A stretch of 64,000 nucleotides of DNA, from positions 8,687 through 72,686 of the forward strand of contig CAJUJY010000013.1 of the NCBI GenBank assembly GCA_910586555.1, in the 5' to 3' direction. Every line of letters starts with the position of its first letter. Position 1 is the stretch's first letter. Under the pieces are notes generated by a model. It ran no database searches and was not told where the DNA came from. It saw nothing but the letters and a program-made list of their open reading frames with translations. Source of the stretch: an uncultured Lachnospiraceae bacterium (GTDB taxonomy: Bacteria; Bacillota; Clostridia; Lachnospirales; Lachnospiraceae). A program made the position numbers and the translations under genes. Positions 20,637 to 28,902 of this stretch are shown in pieces.

Positions 20637-21329
20637 TTAAATCAATCTGGTATTGTTTAATTGTAATTTGCCTTGGTAATTGTCATCACTAATTGTATCA
20701 CCTAATGAAACAGCACATACATAAGAATTACTTTTTTCTGAAAATGCAGGGCTAAATAATTCCCTTATAACTGTTATAACCTCTTCATTTGTTACATATT
20801 TTTTACATAAATCTGCCTTTGTAACTACAAAAACTATAGGCAGAAGTGTACCATTATGCGTATCTGCAAAATCCTGGATTAAAGGAGTAATTGTCATGGC
20901 ACAATCATAAAAAACATTTTCTTTACGTTCTTCCCTGTCCTCTGAACAAAACGATTTTCCATCAATAAAAATATACAAAACTGTAGATTCTGCAATAGAC
21001 CGTTTTACTTGTTCATATGTATTTTCTCTTGAAGACAGTGTTCCTCCTGCATAGTCAAGCATTTCAAAACTAATTATTTTGTTAGTATTGTAATTTAATC
21101 TAAATTCATAAGGACGGACAGAAGTTTCATTTGTAGCCATTGGAAACCTTGTTTGTCCTGAAGGCTGGCGCATTATAAGTATATCCCTTTCAAATTTAGT
21201 TCTTGTTTCATCATTGGTTACAAGTGTAAATCCATCAAAACCAGACGCCATTTTCATGTACATTGCAGTAATATAACATGTTTTTCCTGCTGATGACATT
21301 CCTAATATTGTATATTTTGTATCTGCCAT
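20637..21329 (-). CDS. TRAFAC-like GTPase domain protein of unknown role
   Basis: 230 residues. It begins MADTKYTILGMSSAGKTCYI, with a clear P-loop GMSSAGKT, a G3-like DYAGG around residue 115, and a G4 motif VVTKADL near residue 180; the overall pattern is a small Ras-like/TRAFAC GTPase. No membrane segment is seen. The upstream in-frame extension lies in the promoter region, and the ATG at 21329 follows GAAAGGAATTTTAC. The C-terminus ends abruptly after a Ser-Leu-Gly-Asp segment, so a C-terminal region may have been lost. Paired with the coiled-coil gene; a phase-variable promoter is proposed upstream. Confidence 0.7.
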   Translation of the reverse strand: MADTKYTILGMSSAGKTCYITAMYMKMASGFDGFTLVTNDETRTKFERDILIMRQPSGQTRFPMATNETSVRPYEFRLNYNTNKIISFEMLDYAGGTLSSRENTYEQVKRSIAESTVLYIFIDGKSFCSEDREERKENVFYDCAMTITPLIQDFADTHNGTLLPIVFVVTKADLCKKYVTNEEVITVIRELFSPAFSEKSNSYVCAVSLGDTISDDNYQGKLQLNNTRLI

Positions 21330-21429
21330 GTAAAATTCCTTTCTAATATATACCATAAATATTAATGGATACATAATATATTTATAACTAAATTTTATAT
21401 AATTTTTTAATATTATTTCCATATTACTA

Positions 21430-21460
21430 AATATACACTTACCCCCCCCCATTTTGTCAA
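21430..21460 (-). promoter_or_regulatory. Candidate phase-variable promoter with G9 spacer tract
   Basis: Minus strand: TTGACA (21460-21455), a 19-bp spacer containing nine consecutive G (21450-21442), then TATATT (21435-21430). The spacing is two bases above the optimum of 17. Slippage in the G tract would change promoter strength, the mechanism known for phase-variable fimbrial and surface-protein promoters. It lies about 100 bp before the GTPase gene. Confidence 0.6.
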
Positions 21461-21576
21461 GCCCTTATTAACCTGGCTTTTACAATTTTACAAAATAAAA
21501 AACCAGATAATATTTATAATTTGTAACATTCGGCTTTATATATTGATATTTACCTGGTAATACTAAAATGCAGACA

Positions 21577-21623
21577 AATAAATAAGCTATCTTCCATAAT
21601 AATAGAAGACAGCCTATTTATCT
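21577..21623 (-). terminator. Terminator of the GH13 gene
   Basis: An imperfect stem between AAATAAATAAGCTATCTTC (21577-21595) and GAAGACAGCCTATTTATCT (21605-21623), with a 9-nt loop and a T-rich 3' side on the minus strand. It ends about 40 bp after the GH13 stop. Confidence 0.55.
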
Positions 21624-21663
21624 GTAATAAAAGATGTTAAAAATATATAGGTTATTTTATATT

Positions 21664-22974
21664 TTACTTCTCCATAAGCCAGAACGCTGCTGAATATGGC
21701 GGCAATTCACTTCCCCCGCCAAAGTCATGCGGTTTTCCTGTAATTAAATCTTCTGCCATTCCGCAGCCTGCATCAAAGTGTGCTACATATGGTTCATCAG
21801 ATGCATTAATTGCTACTAATACCCTTTCCCCTTCACATGCGCGTTCAAATATACACTGGTGGTTTGTAAGTAAAACATTGCGGTAATTGCCATAATTTAA
21901 AGCCTTGCTGCCCTTCTTTGCTTTGGCAAGCTTTGCAATCCACTCTGCCAGTTCCCCAAATACAGGTTCTTCAAAACATGCACGGAGTGCAGGATCTCCC
22001 TCACTCTTATTTGCCTTTGCACCCCATTCACTTCCATAATATACACATGGGATTCCTGGCATGCCAAAGCAGAGTGCATAAATTAACGGCAAATGCTTTT
22101 CATTGGTGAGATTGCTTGCTATACGGGTTACATCATGGTTATCTACAAAACTTAACAAATGCATTCCCTTATAAAGTGTCCATTCCTCTGGCCCGTACTG
22201 CCTTGCAAGTGAATGGCATATTTCAAACATATTCATGCTGTTAAAACTTGAATACAGCCCTTTATAACACTCATAATTAGTAACAGAATGGCACATATCA
22301 TTATTTGCCCACTGTTTATAATCGCCATGCAGTGTTTCACCCACAATGAAAAATTCTTCTTTCAGCGAATCTGTAAACTGCCTGAGCCTTTTTAAGAAAT
22401 CTTTATCAAGGCAGTATGCTACATCAAGGCGCAGCCCGTCAATATCAAATGCTTCCACCCAGTATTTTACTGCATCAAAAATATGTTGTACTACTTCTTC
22501 ATTCTTAAGGTTAAGCTTTACAAGGTCATAATTGCCTTCCCATCCTTCATACCAAAGGCCGTCATTATAATTAGAATTGCCACTAAAATTAATATGGAAC
22601 CAGTCGCAGTATTTAGAGCCCTCCCTGTTAGAAAGCACGTCCTGGAAAGCCCAGAAACCACGCCCCACATGGTTAAATACACCATCAAGTACAACCTTTA
22701 TGCCTTCTTTGTGTAATTCTTCGCAGACCTTTGCAAAATCATTATTACTTCCAAGCCTTACATCAATCTTTTTAAAATCCCTTGTGTTATATCCATGTGT
22801 ATCAGATTCAAACACAGGTGAAAAATATATAGCACCAGCCCCCAGTTTTAAAATATGCGGAATCCATTCAATTACTTTTAAAATACGGGGATTTTCCTCC
22901 CCGTCATTTTCAAACGGCGCTCCACAAAAGCCTAACGGGTAAATCTGGTAAAATACACTTTCATATGCCCACAT
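21664..22974 (-). CDS. Cytoplasmic GH13 alpha-amylase family enzyme
   Basis: 436 residues with no signal peptide. The GH13 (beta/alpha)8 barrel motifs are all present: region I VVLDGVFNHVG, region II GLRLDVAY (nucleophile Asp), region III FIVGETLHG (acid/base Glu), region IV SFVDNHDV. A short C-terminal beta domain follows (GERVLVAINASDEPYVAHFD). The likely role is hydrolysis of maltodextrin, cyclodextrin or glycogen-derived oligosaccharides inside the cell, fitting the glgC-glgD genes nearby. The exact specificity cannot be set by reading. Its own promoter lies at 23077-23049. Confidence 0.88.
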   Translation of the reverse strand: MWAYESVFYQIYPLGFCGAPFENDGEENPRILKVIEWIPHILKLGAGAIYFSPVFESDTHGYNTRDFKKIDVRLGSNNDFAKVCEELHKEGIKVVLDGVFNHVGRGFWAFQDVLSNREGSKYCDWFHINFSGNSNYNDGLWYEGWEGNYDLVKLNLKNEEVVQHIFDAVKYWVEAFDIDGLRLDVAYCLDKDFLKRLRQFTDSLKEEFFIVGETLHGDYKQWANNDMCHSVTNYECYKGLYSSFNSMNMFEICHSLARQYGPEEWTLYKGMHLLSFVDNHDVTRIASNLTNEKHLPLIYALCFGMPGIPCVYYGSEWGAKANKSEGDPALRACFEEPVFGELAEWIAKLAKAKKGSKALNYGNYRNVLLTNHQCIFERACEGERVLVAINASDEPYVAHFDAGCGMAEDLITGKPHDFGGGSELPPYSAAFWLMEK

Positions 22975-23048
22975 AATTAATTCCTCCTTTTTGCAAATCC
23001 ATTACTGCCCCCTCTGTTGACAATAACAAAACCACCAGCAACATTTGT

Positions 23049-23077
23049 AGTATAACGCAAAATACCCCTTACGGCAA
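23049..23077 (-). promoter_or_regulatory. Candidate promoter of the GH13 gene
   Basis: Minus strand: TTGCCG (23077-23072), 17-bp spacer, TATACT (23054-23049), about 75 bp before the ATG. The same 370-bp gap holds a 15-bp direct repeat, AAAAAATAATTATAG, at 23221-23235 and 23244-23258, on the side of the divergent ABC gene. Confidence 0.6.
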
Positions 23078-23342
23078 TGTTTTATTAAAATTATACAGAA
23101 CTGTTTTATAAATTTTTATTGTATATAGTTAAATTATAAATAAAAAATTTATGTTTACTATAAAATAGTTAAAAATATAAGATAAAAGATAATTTCCCCA
23201 TCTGCCGCCGTTTGCATATGAAAAAATAATTATAGAAATTCTTAAAAAATAATTATAGTGCACTCGTATACAATTTATGATATAATAAACTTCCGTGTTG
23301 AATATATAATTTAATACGAATTTTAATTATGGGAGGATAAAT

Positions 23343-24119
23343 ATGAAGGAACTGTTAAATGTGGATAAGTTACATAAAACTTTTAAACTTTCTGCAAAAC
23401 AGCAGAAACTTGAACGCACTAATGACAAAATTAAGGTTGCCGTAGACGGAGTTTCATTTAAGGCTTATGAAGGGGAGGTTTTTGGGCTTCTTGGCCCAAA
23501 CGGGGCTGGCAAAACTACAACACTGCGTATGCTTGCAACCCTTATTAAACCTGATGGCGGTGATGCAACTGTTGATGGTTCAAGCATTGTAAATAATGCA
23601 GATAAAGTAAGGCAGAAAATAGGCTTCCTTACAAGTGAGTTAAAACTTGAAGAATATTTCACACCAAACTATTTATATGACTTTTTCTCAGAACTGCACA
23701 ATGTACCATCTGATGTAAGGGAAAATAGGAAAAATGAAATATTTGGGCTTTTTGGAATAGGAAAGTTTGCAGAAGTTAAAGTAGCAGACCTTTCTACAGG
23801 AATGAAACAGAAAGTTTCACTTGCAGTATCTATAGTACATGATCCTGATATAATTATATTTGATGAACCTACCAATGGGCTTGATGTACTTACAGCAAGG
23901 GTTGTTACAGATTTTATACAGACATTGAAAGAACGCGGTAAAACTGTAATTGTATCAACACATATTTTCAGCCTTATTGAAAAAATATGTGACAGGGTTG
24001 GAATTATTATTAATGGCAAAATGATATTATGTGATACCCTGGAAAACATTAAAGCAGGACAAAACCTTGAAGACAGGTTTTTTGATATCTATAAAGAAAC
24101 TGTTGGTGAAGATGTATAA
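23343..24119 (+). CDS. ABC exporter ATP-binding protein (NatA-like)
   Basis: 258 residues of a typical ABC ATPase: Walker A LGPNGAGKTTTLRML, signature LSTGMKQKVSLA, Walker B DIIIFDEPTNGLD, switch His in VIVSTHIFS. It pairs with the membrane protein 63 bp downstream, like the NatA-NatB Na+ exporter of Bacillus. A TATAAT box at about 23280 precedes it, together with the AAAAAATAATTATAG direct repeat, a possible regulator site. Substrate not determined; antimicrobial or lipid export are alternatives. Confidence 0.85.
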   Translation: MKELLNVDKLHKTFKLSAKQQKLERTNDKIKVAVDGVSFKAYEGEVFGLLGPNGAGKTTTLRMLATLIKPDGGDATVDGSSIVNNADKVRQKIGFLTSELKLEEYFTPNYLYDFFSELHNVPSDVRENRKNEIFGLFGIGKFAEVKVADLSTGMKQKVSLAVSIVHDPDIIIFDEPTNGLDVLTARVVTDFIQTLKERGKTVIVSTHIFSLIEKICDRVGIIINGKMILCDTLENIKAGQNLEDRFFDIYKETVGEDV

Positions 24120-24182
24120 TAGTCCTGACAGTAGCAGGTTTATTATTATTTATGCTATAAAAGCGCAGCATGGAGGATTATT

Positions 24183-25379
24183 ATGAAAAATACAATTATT
24201 ACTATATTAAAGAAGGAATTAAAAAGGTTTTTCGGTGACAAAAGAATGGCATTTACTACAATATTAATGCCAGGTATTATGATTTTTGTAATGTACACTT
24301 TTATGGGTGATGCCATATCTGGAATGGTTACAGTTGATGATGATTATGTATATAAAATTGAAAGCACAAATATGCCAGACAGTATAAAATCACTAATGGA
24401 TGGCATGAAGCTTTCTGATGGAATGAAGGATATAGATACAAACGGAGGCGGGGCTGCCAAGGAAAAAATCAGGAATAATGAAGATGAACTGGATCTATAC
24501 ATAGTCTTTCCAGAGAATTTTGAAAGTGATATTGCTGCATATAACAGCACATCAGGAGGTAAAGCTCCTGATGTACAGGTTTATTATAATTCAGCTTCAA
24601 CAGAATCACAGGCTGTCTACAAAATGTTTATAGAAATGATGGATTCATATGAAGCTGCTATGGCAAATAAATTTGATATTAACAATGATAAAAACATAAA
24701 ATATGACCTTGCTGAAGAAAAAGATGCAGCAGCATCTATATTTTCATCTATGCTGCCTATGCTGCTTCTTATGTTTATATTTAGTGCATGTATGGCAGTA
24801 GGGCCTGAATCAATTTCAGGTGAAAAGGAAAGGGGCACAATAGCAACACTGCTTGTAACCCCTGCCAAAAGAAGCCATATAGCACTTGGAAAGATAATAG
24901 CACTGTCAATTATTGCACTTTTAAGCGGGGCTTCAAGCACACTTGGTACACTGCTTTCACTTCCTAAACTTGCAAACCTGGAAGAATCAGGCATTGGTTC
25001 TAATGTATATGGCATAACCGAATATATAGCACTTGCTGTTGTTATAATGTCAACTGTACTTCTTATTGTAACAATGGTATCAATAATATCCGCATTTGCC
25101 AAAAGCACAAAAGAAGCGGGCACATATGTTACACCACTTATGATAATAGTTATGTTAGTAGGGTTAAGCGGTATGTTTTCTGACGGTGCACAGAAAGAAT
25201 TATTTTATTATATAATCCCTGTATATAACAGTGTACAGTCCATGACAGGCATATTCTCATTTGATATAATGCCTTCTGGCATGGCAGCATCAGTTATAAG
25301 CAATCTTGTGTATACGGGTATCGGTGTATTTATACTTACAAGAATGTTTAACAGTGAAAAGATAATGTTTAATAAATAA
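24183..25379 (+). CDS. ABC-2 type permease (NatB-like)
   Basis: 398 residues. The first transmembrane segment is near the N-terminus (MAFTTILMPGIMIFVMYTF), then a large extracytoplasmic domain (about residues 45-180), then five further membrane segments (MLPMLLLMFIFSACMAVG; IIALSIIALLSGASSTLGTL; ALAVVIMSTVLLIVTMVSII; and two more). The motif GEKERGTIATLLVTP is typical of the ABC-2/NatB family. It works with the ATPase encoded upstream. Start chosen after a GGAGG site. Confidence 0.85.
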   Translation: MKNTIITILKKELKRFFGDKRMAFTTILMPGIMIFVMYTFMGDAISGMVTVDDDYVYKIESTNMPDSIKSLMDGMKLSDGMKDIDTNGGGAAKEKIRNNEDELDLYIVFPENFESDIAAYNSTSGGKAPDVQVYYNSASTESQAVYKMFIEMMDSYEAAMANKFDINNDKNIKYDLAEEKDAAASIFSSMLPMLLLMFIFSACMAVGPESISGEKERGTIATLLVTPAKRSHIALGKIIALSIIALLSGASSTLGTLLSLPKLANLEESGIGSNVYGITEYIALAVVIMSTVLLIVTMVSIISAFAKSTKEAGTYVTPLMIIVMLVGLSGMFSDGAQKELFYYIIPVYNSVQSMTGIFSFDIMPSGMAASVISNLVYTGIGVFILTRMFNSEKIMFNK

Positions 25380-25538
25380 CCTGCAAAAATATGGTATTTT
25401 TAGTAATAACCAATAATAATATTTTTTAAATTTAGAAGAATAATTTCATCTATCATGCAAATAATATAGATGTTACATGACAACATTGTGGCCCGTCCAC
25501 AAAATATTATTAGTGCAAAGCACAGAAAAGAGGTTATT

Positions 25539-25763
25539 ATGTCTAAAAATTATTCAAACAACAGCTCTTCAAACAGCTCTAGCAACAACAGCCAGAATAA
25601 CAGCCAGAACACAAGCTCTAACTATTCTAACACATCTGGCAGCAACACAAGCTCTAATAAATCAAGCAATGCTAATAACTGCGGCAAAAATTCTAACAAC
25701 AGCACAAACAGCAACAATAAAAGCTCAAACAGCAGCTCTAACACAACAAGCCAGAACAAATAA
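25539..25763 (+). CDS. Asn/Ser-rich low-complexity small protein
   Basis: 74 residues, of which 25 are Asn and 28 are Ser, with a single Cys; no domain, signal peptide or membrane segment is recognised. A longer in-frame ORF exists upstream, but the ATG at 25539 has AAAGAGG 5 nt before it and is preferred. Another frame across the same DNA is also open, so coding status rests on the ribosome site and the clean terminator at 25831. Similar Asn/Ser-rich short proteins occur in spore-forming Firmicutes; a spore or surface role is only a guess. Confidence 0.55.
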   Translation: MSKNYSNNSSSNSSSNNSQNNSQNTSSNYSNTSGSNTSSNKSSNANNCGKNSNNSTNSNNKSSNSSSNTTSQNK

Positions 25764-25830
25764 GTTTTAATATAATTTTATACAATTTTTTATAATAAAT
25801 TATTAAAATCCGGTTAATAATTTTATTATA

Positions 25831-25856
25831 GTGGCAGTACCTTAAGGTGCTGCCAC
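25831..25856 (+). terminator. Intrinsic terminator after the Asn/Ser-rich gene
   Basis: GTGGCAG (25831-25837) pairs with CTGCCAC (25850-25856), with an inner ACCTTAAGGT palindrome, followed by TTCTATTTTA. Confidence 0.75.
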
Positions 25857-25910
25857 TTCTATTTTATATAAATATCCTTCCGGAACTCTTTGTTATATAA
25901 TTGCATAAAA

Positions 25911-25996
25911 TATATCAGACAGGGATGGTCTATGCCTCTGTAAACGGAGGACAGTTTGCATGTACCAGTGGTAAAAGCCAGTCCCAATCTGATATA
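25911..25996 (+). ncRNA. Candidate structured leader RNA upstream of the rhodanese gene
   Basis: TATATCAGA (25911-25919) pairs with TCTGATATA (25988-25996). Inside it GGGA/TCCC with TGG/CCA form a second helix, then ATGC/GCAT with CCTC/GAGG form a hairpin arm and ACC/GGT a short one: a closed three-way-junction-like fold. A TATAAT box at 25896-25901 would start transcription right at its 5' end, and the rhodanese ATG follows 26 nt after the fold. It matches no riboswitch class known to me by reading. Confidence 0.45.
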
Positions 25997-26022
25997 TAAT
26001 ATTTTTTGCCGGGAGAATGCCT

Positions 26023-26352
26023 ATGACCCTGAAAATAATTTCACCTGGAGATTTAAAAAATTATACAGATAATTATAATACCATATTAATAGATTTGCGT
26101 GATAAAGAAGACTACAGCCAGGAACATATACCAGGTGCGGTATGGGCTGACTGGGAAAAGCTGGAAAATGATATTGGAAACTTTTTAATATACTATAATA
26201 TAAGACCAGACTGGATTATACTTTATTGTGCAAGAGGCAATATAAGCCTTCTAACTGCAAGGGATCTTGCCAGGCTTGGATATCCTGTAATCAGCCTTAA
26301 TGGCGGATATGAACGCTGGAAAACCCGCCAGTTACAAAAAAAACAGGAATAA
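26023..26352 (+). CDS. Single-domain rhodanese-like protein
   Basis: 109 residues of one rhodanese domain: N-terminal ILIDLRDKEDYSQEHIPGAV, active-site loop YCARGNISLLTARDLARLGY with the catalytic Cys, and a C-terminal LNGGYERWK. No signal peptide, so probably a cytoplasmic sulfur carrier or transferase. The ATG at 26017 is within the ribosome site; the ATG at 26023, 7 nt after GGGAG, is preferred. It is flanked by a structured element on each side and stands alone. Confidence 0.85.
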   Translation: MTLKIISPGDLKNYTDNYNTILIDLRDKEDYSQEHIPGAVWADWEKLENDIGNFLIYYNIRPDWIILYCARGNISLLTARDLARLGYPVISLNGGYERWKTRQLQKKQE

Positions 26353-26415
26353 AAAGATTAAAGCTGTATTATTCTGTATACATAAACAAAAGACATATAT
26401 ACTTTATAATTTTTT

Positions 26416-26508
26416 AACCCCATTAAGCCAGCCCTTTAAAATACACGCTTCTTAAACAGAAGGTTTGTTTTGCCAGGGCTTTAAAAATGGCAATGGGGCT
26501 GTTTTTTA
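26416..26508 (+). terminator. Large nested terminator after the rhodanese gene
   Basis: CCCCATT (26418-26424) pairs with AATGGGG (26492-26498). Inside, AGCCCT/AGGGCT and a CTTCT/AGAAG hairpin stack, and a GTTTTTTAT tail follows. At about 90 nt it is far longer than an ordinary terminator. Confidence 0.65.
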
Positions 26509-26558
26509 TGGACAGGCAGTAAATATCTTAAATATGGATTACCAATATCCTTATTTTT

Positions 26559-26963
26559 CTATTTTTCCACTACAATTTCCATACCATTAGAAATTTCCCT
26601 GTCACTCCAGATTATAACGTTGTCCCACATATCTAATCCACTGTCAATTTTATAACCATCGTTTGTTTTTTTTCCCTTTACAACCACCCTGGATTCTGCA
26701 AAAGTCCTTTCTTCCCCGTTTTTAATGCCTGTTTTTATTATAAACACCTGGTTGCCATTATGTATGGCATTTTCTGGTATAACTTCAAGTTTCTGGTACT
26801 TTACATGGGGAAGGCTGTTTTCATGTATAGTCCTTGCTTTAAATGTAATAAATACCATTGTACCAAAAAATACAATGCTTATAAAACTGGTAAATGCTGT
26901 CTGCCAGTTTAACCTTTTTTCTTCTTTGTCTGGTGCATTATAATTATTATAAATCTGCCTCAC
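26559..26963 (-). CDS. Membrane-anchored small protein, last gene of the ABC importer operon
   Basis: About 134 residues. A short cytoplasmic tail is followed by one membrane segment (ISIVFFGTMVFITFKA) and an extracytoplasmic beta-rich domain (KYQKLEVIPENAIHNGNQVF; DSGLDMWDNVIIWSDREISN) resembling the C-terminal part of HlyD/efflux adaptors. It overlaps the end of the upstream permease gene by 17-20 bp. Either TTG at 26966 or GTG at 26963 could be the start after GGAGGAGGGG. Function unknown; probably an accessory of the transporter. Confidence 0.6.
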   Translation of the reverse strand: MRQIYNNYNAPDKEEKRLNWQTAFTSFISIVFFGTMVFITFKARTIHENSLPHVKYQKLEVIPENAIHNGNQVFIIKTGIKNGEERTFAESRVVVKGKKTNDGYKIDSGLDMWDNVIIWSDREISNGMEIVVEK

Positions 26964-27726
26964 CAAGCCCCTCCTCCAGATTTTTCCCTAAAAACAAATA
27001 CAGTAAAAATACAGGTACCATATATATTACAGCCGCTGGAAATAATACATTTCCTTCATATTTATCTGCCTGGCTTATAAATACTGATAAAGTTTTTAAT
27101 TTATCTTCTTTTAGGAAAAGCATTGGCTGTTCAAGCATATTGTAACATTCCGCAAATGTAAATAAAAAAACTGCCATAATACATGTTTTTACCTGTGGTA
27201 TTACGCCTTTTAACAAAACTATTATAACAGAGTTTGTTTCAAGCCGCATAGCCTCAATTATTGAAATATCAGTTTTCTTCATATACTGGTGCATTACCAC
27301 AAAACCAAATGGTGAAAATACCATAGGTAATATTATTCCAGCCCTTGTATTTAAAATACCAAGTTCCCTAAGTCCTATATAATTAGGAAGCATTGTTACC
27401 TGGAACGGCATCATCATTAAAACTATATAAATAAAAAATATAAATTTCCTTCCTTTAAATCTTCCATTACACAGTCCAAATGCACATGGGATTATAACTG
27501 CCATATGTATTAATGTAATTACAGCAGCATAAAACAAACTGTTCCAGAACATTGGATAAAAAATAAAACAGTCAAATAAAAGGCCTTTATAGTGCCCTGC
27601 TGATTTTACCACTGTCATTACAACTGGTATTATAAATATAACTGCAAATATAATTACTACAGCCACTACTAACATCTGGCAGCTTTTCTTATTATTATAA
27701 TATATTTTTTCATTTTTATCTGCCAT
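26947..27726 (-). CDS. ABC sugar-type importer permease, second subunit (MalG-like)
   Basis: 259 residues with six predicted membrane segments (VVAVVIIFAVIFIIPVVMTV first). The binding-protein-dependent transport motif is recognisable but diverged (IEAMRLETNSVIIVLLKGVIP in place of EAAxxDGA). It forms a heterodimer with the permease encoded upstream. An AAGAGG site lies about 8 nt before the ATG. The 320-bp gap to the previous permease gene, unusual inside such an operon, is filled mostly by the structured repeat element at 27751-27949. Confidence 0.8.
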   Translation of the reverse strand: MADKNEKIYYNNKKSCQMLVVAVVIIFAVIFIIPVVMTVVKSAGHYKGLLFDCFIFYPMFWNSLFYAAVITLIHMAVIIPCAFGLCNGRFKGRKFIFFIYIVLMMMPFQVTMLPNYIGLRELGILNTRAGIILPMVFSPFGFVVMHQYMKKTDISIIEAMRLETNSVIIVLLKGVIPQVKTCIMAVFLFTFAECYNMLEQPMLFLKEDKLKTLSVFISQADKYEGNVLFPAAVIYMVPVFLLYLFLGKNLEEGLGEADL

Positions 27727-27750
27727 TTTGTCTACCTCTTAACTTTATAG

Positions 27751-27949
27751 TCAAGCGGATATTCGCAATCCGCATTGCCTGCAAGCAGGCATTGGCTACT
27801 TGCCCACTTGCAAAACAACCTCATAGCTGCTATCGCAGCTTTTCAGTGGGAGCTTGTACTCCCACTGAAACAAGTAAGTCCCCACCCACCGCTTATGTTT
27901 TCACAACATAGAAGCGTGCCCTTTAAAGGGCTTACTTGATGAGGTTAAA
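27751..27949 (+). mobile_element. Non-coding structured element, copy 1 (IS200/IS605-like or guide-RNA-like)
   Basis: 199 bp. The left end TCAAGCGGATATTCGCAATC and the right end ATGAGGTTAAA are shared with the copy at 47884. Helices: GCGGAT/ATCCGC; TGCCTGC/GCAGGCA (extra in this copy); AACCTCAT (27817-27824) with ATGAGGTT (27939-27946) closing the body; AGCTGC/GCAGCT; TTTCAGTGGGAG/CTCCCACTGAAA with loop CTTGTA; CAAGTAAG/CTTACTTG enclosing further hairpins. No ORF. It sits between two permease genes of one operon. Terminal hairpins and a GAGGTTAAA-type 3' end recall IS200/IS605 ends and TnpB-associated RNAs; that link is inference. Confidence 0.6.
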
Positions 27950-28048
27950 GTTTACTGGAATATATCCTAAATCCTTATTATAGCCAAGTCTGCAAGCTAT
28001 CCAGGCAGATTATATACACAATACTTATTAAGGACTGGCTTAATAAAG

Positions 28049-28855
28049 TTAAACCTGGTACTTTTTCTGCATTTCCAGGCAAAATACTACAATTAATATT
28101 ATAAATAATGATAAAAGCACTGCTGATGATGAAAGTACCTGGTAATCAAGCTTGTAAAAGTGGTTATTCATATAATATTGCAATGTATAACTGTAATCTG
28201 GCGGGTAACTGCTCCCATAGAAAAGGCAGCTTTCCTTAAATATCCTGAAACTGTTTACTATTGAAAGAAGCGCTGTAAAAATAATAACAGGAATATTCAT
28301 TGGAATTGTTATGTAAATATGTTTCTTAATATTTGTAACACCATCAACAACAGCCGCTTCAAATACTTCTTTATCCATAGCAGCAAATGAAGCTGTAAGA
28401 AGTATTATACATATTCCCGTATTTTTCCACCAGAATAAAATATAAACTGGAAGTGCTGTAGAGGAACCTTCAAATATCTCCCTCCAGACAACAGATAATG
28501 CCGCTGTTGGAAGCAGCATAGGCAGTATAAACGCACTTTTTATACACAAATTTATTACACCTTTTTTACTGCTTATATTACCAAAATATAATAAAATTGA
28601 AATTACAACGGCAAAAACTACAAGAACTGGGACACCTGCTGCTATAAAAAGCAGGCTGTTTTTAAATGCAAGTATAAAATACCTGTTTTTTACTGTTTCT
28701 ATATAATTGCAAAGACCTGTAAAATTCCTTCTGTACTGGTTATCTATTACAGAATAATAAAGCATACGCAGATAAGGAATTACAAAAAATATAAGAGTGC
28801 CAGATATGCCAGGCAGCATACATATAATACATTTTTTATTCCATTTGCCTCCCAT
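28049..28855 (-). CDS. ABC sugar-type importer permease, first subunit (MalF-like)
   Basis: 268 residues with six predicted membrane segments and the transport signature in a form closer to consensus (EVFEAAVVDGVTNIKKHIYI TIPM). It partners with the second permease across the inserted element and with the lipoprotein encoded 47 bp upstream. No ATPase gene lies in the operon, so a shared MsmX-type ATPase encoded elsewhere is likely, as is common in Firmicutes sugar importers. Confidence 0.82.
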   Translation of the reverse strand: MGGKWNKKCIICMLPGISGTLIFFVIPYLRMLYYSVIDNQYRRNFTGLCNYIETVKNRYFILAFKNSLLFIAAGVPVLVVFAVVISILLYFGNISSKKGVINLCIKSAFILPMLLPTAALSVVWREIFEGSSTALPVYILFWWKNTGICIILLTASFAAMDKEVFEAAVVDGVTNIKKHIYITIPMNIPVIIFTALLSIVNSFRIFKESCLFYGSSYPPDYSYTLQYYMNNHFYKLDYQVLSSSAVLLSLFIILIVVFCLEMQKKYQV

Positions 28856-28902
28856 TCCTGTAACCTGCCTTTCTTAATATTTGTAACCTGTTTTAAGATC
28901 TG

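Noticed and set aside
25477..25770. Second open frame (Thr/Ala/Leu-rich) across the Asn/Ser-rich gene
   Set aside because: Repeated AAC/AGC codons open several frames; only the frame with AAAGAGG before its ATG is kept.
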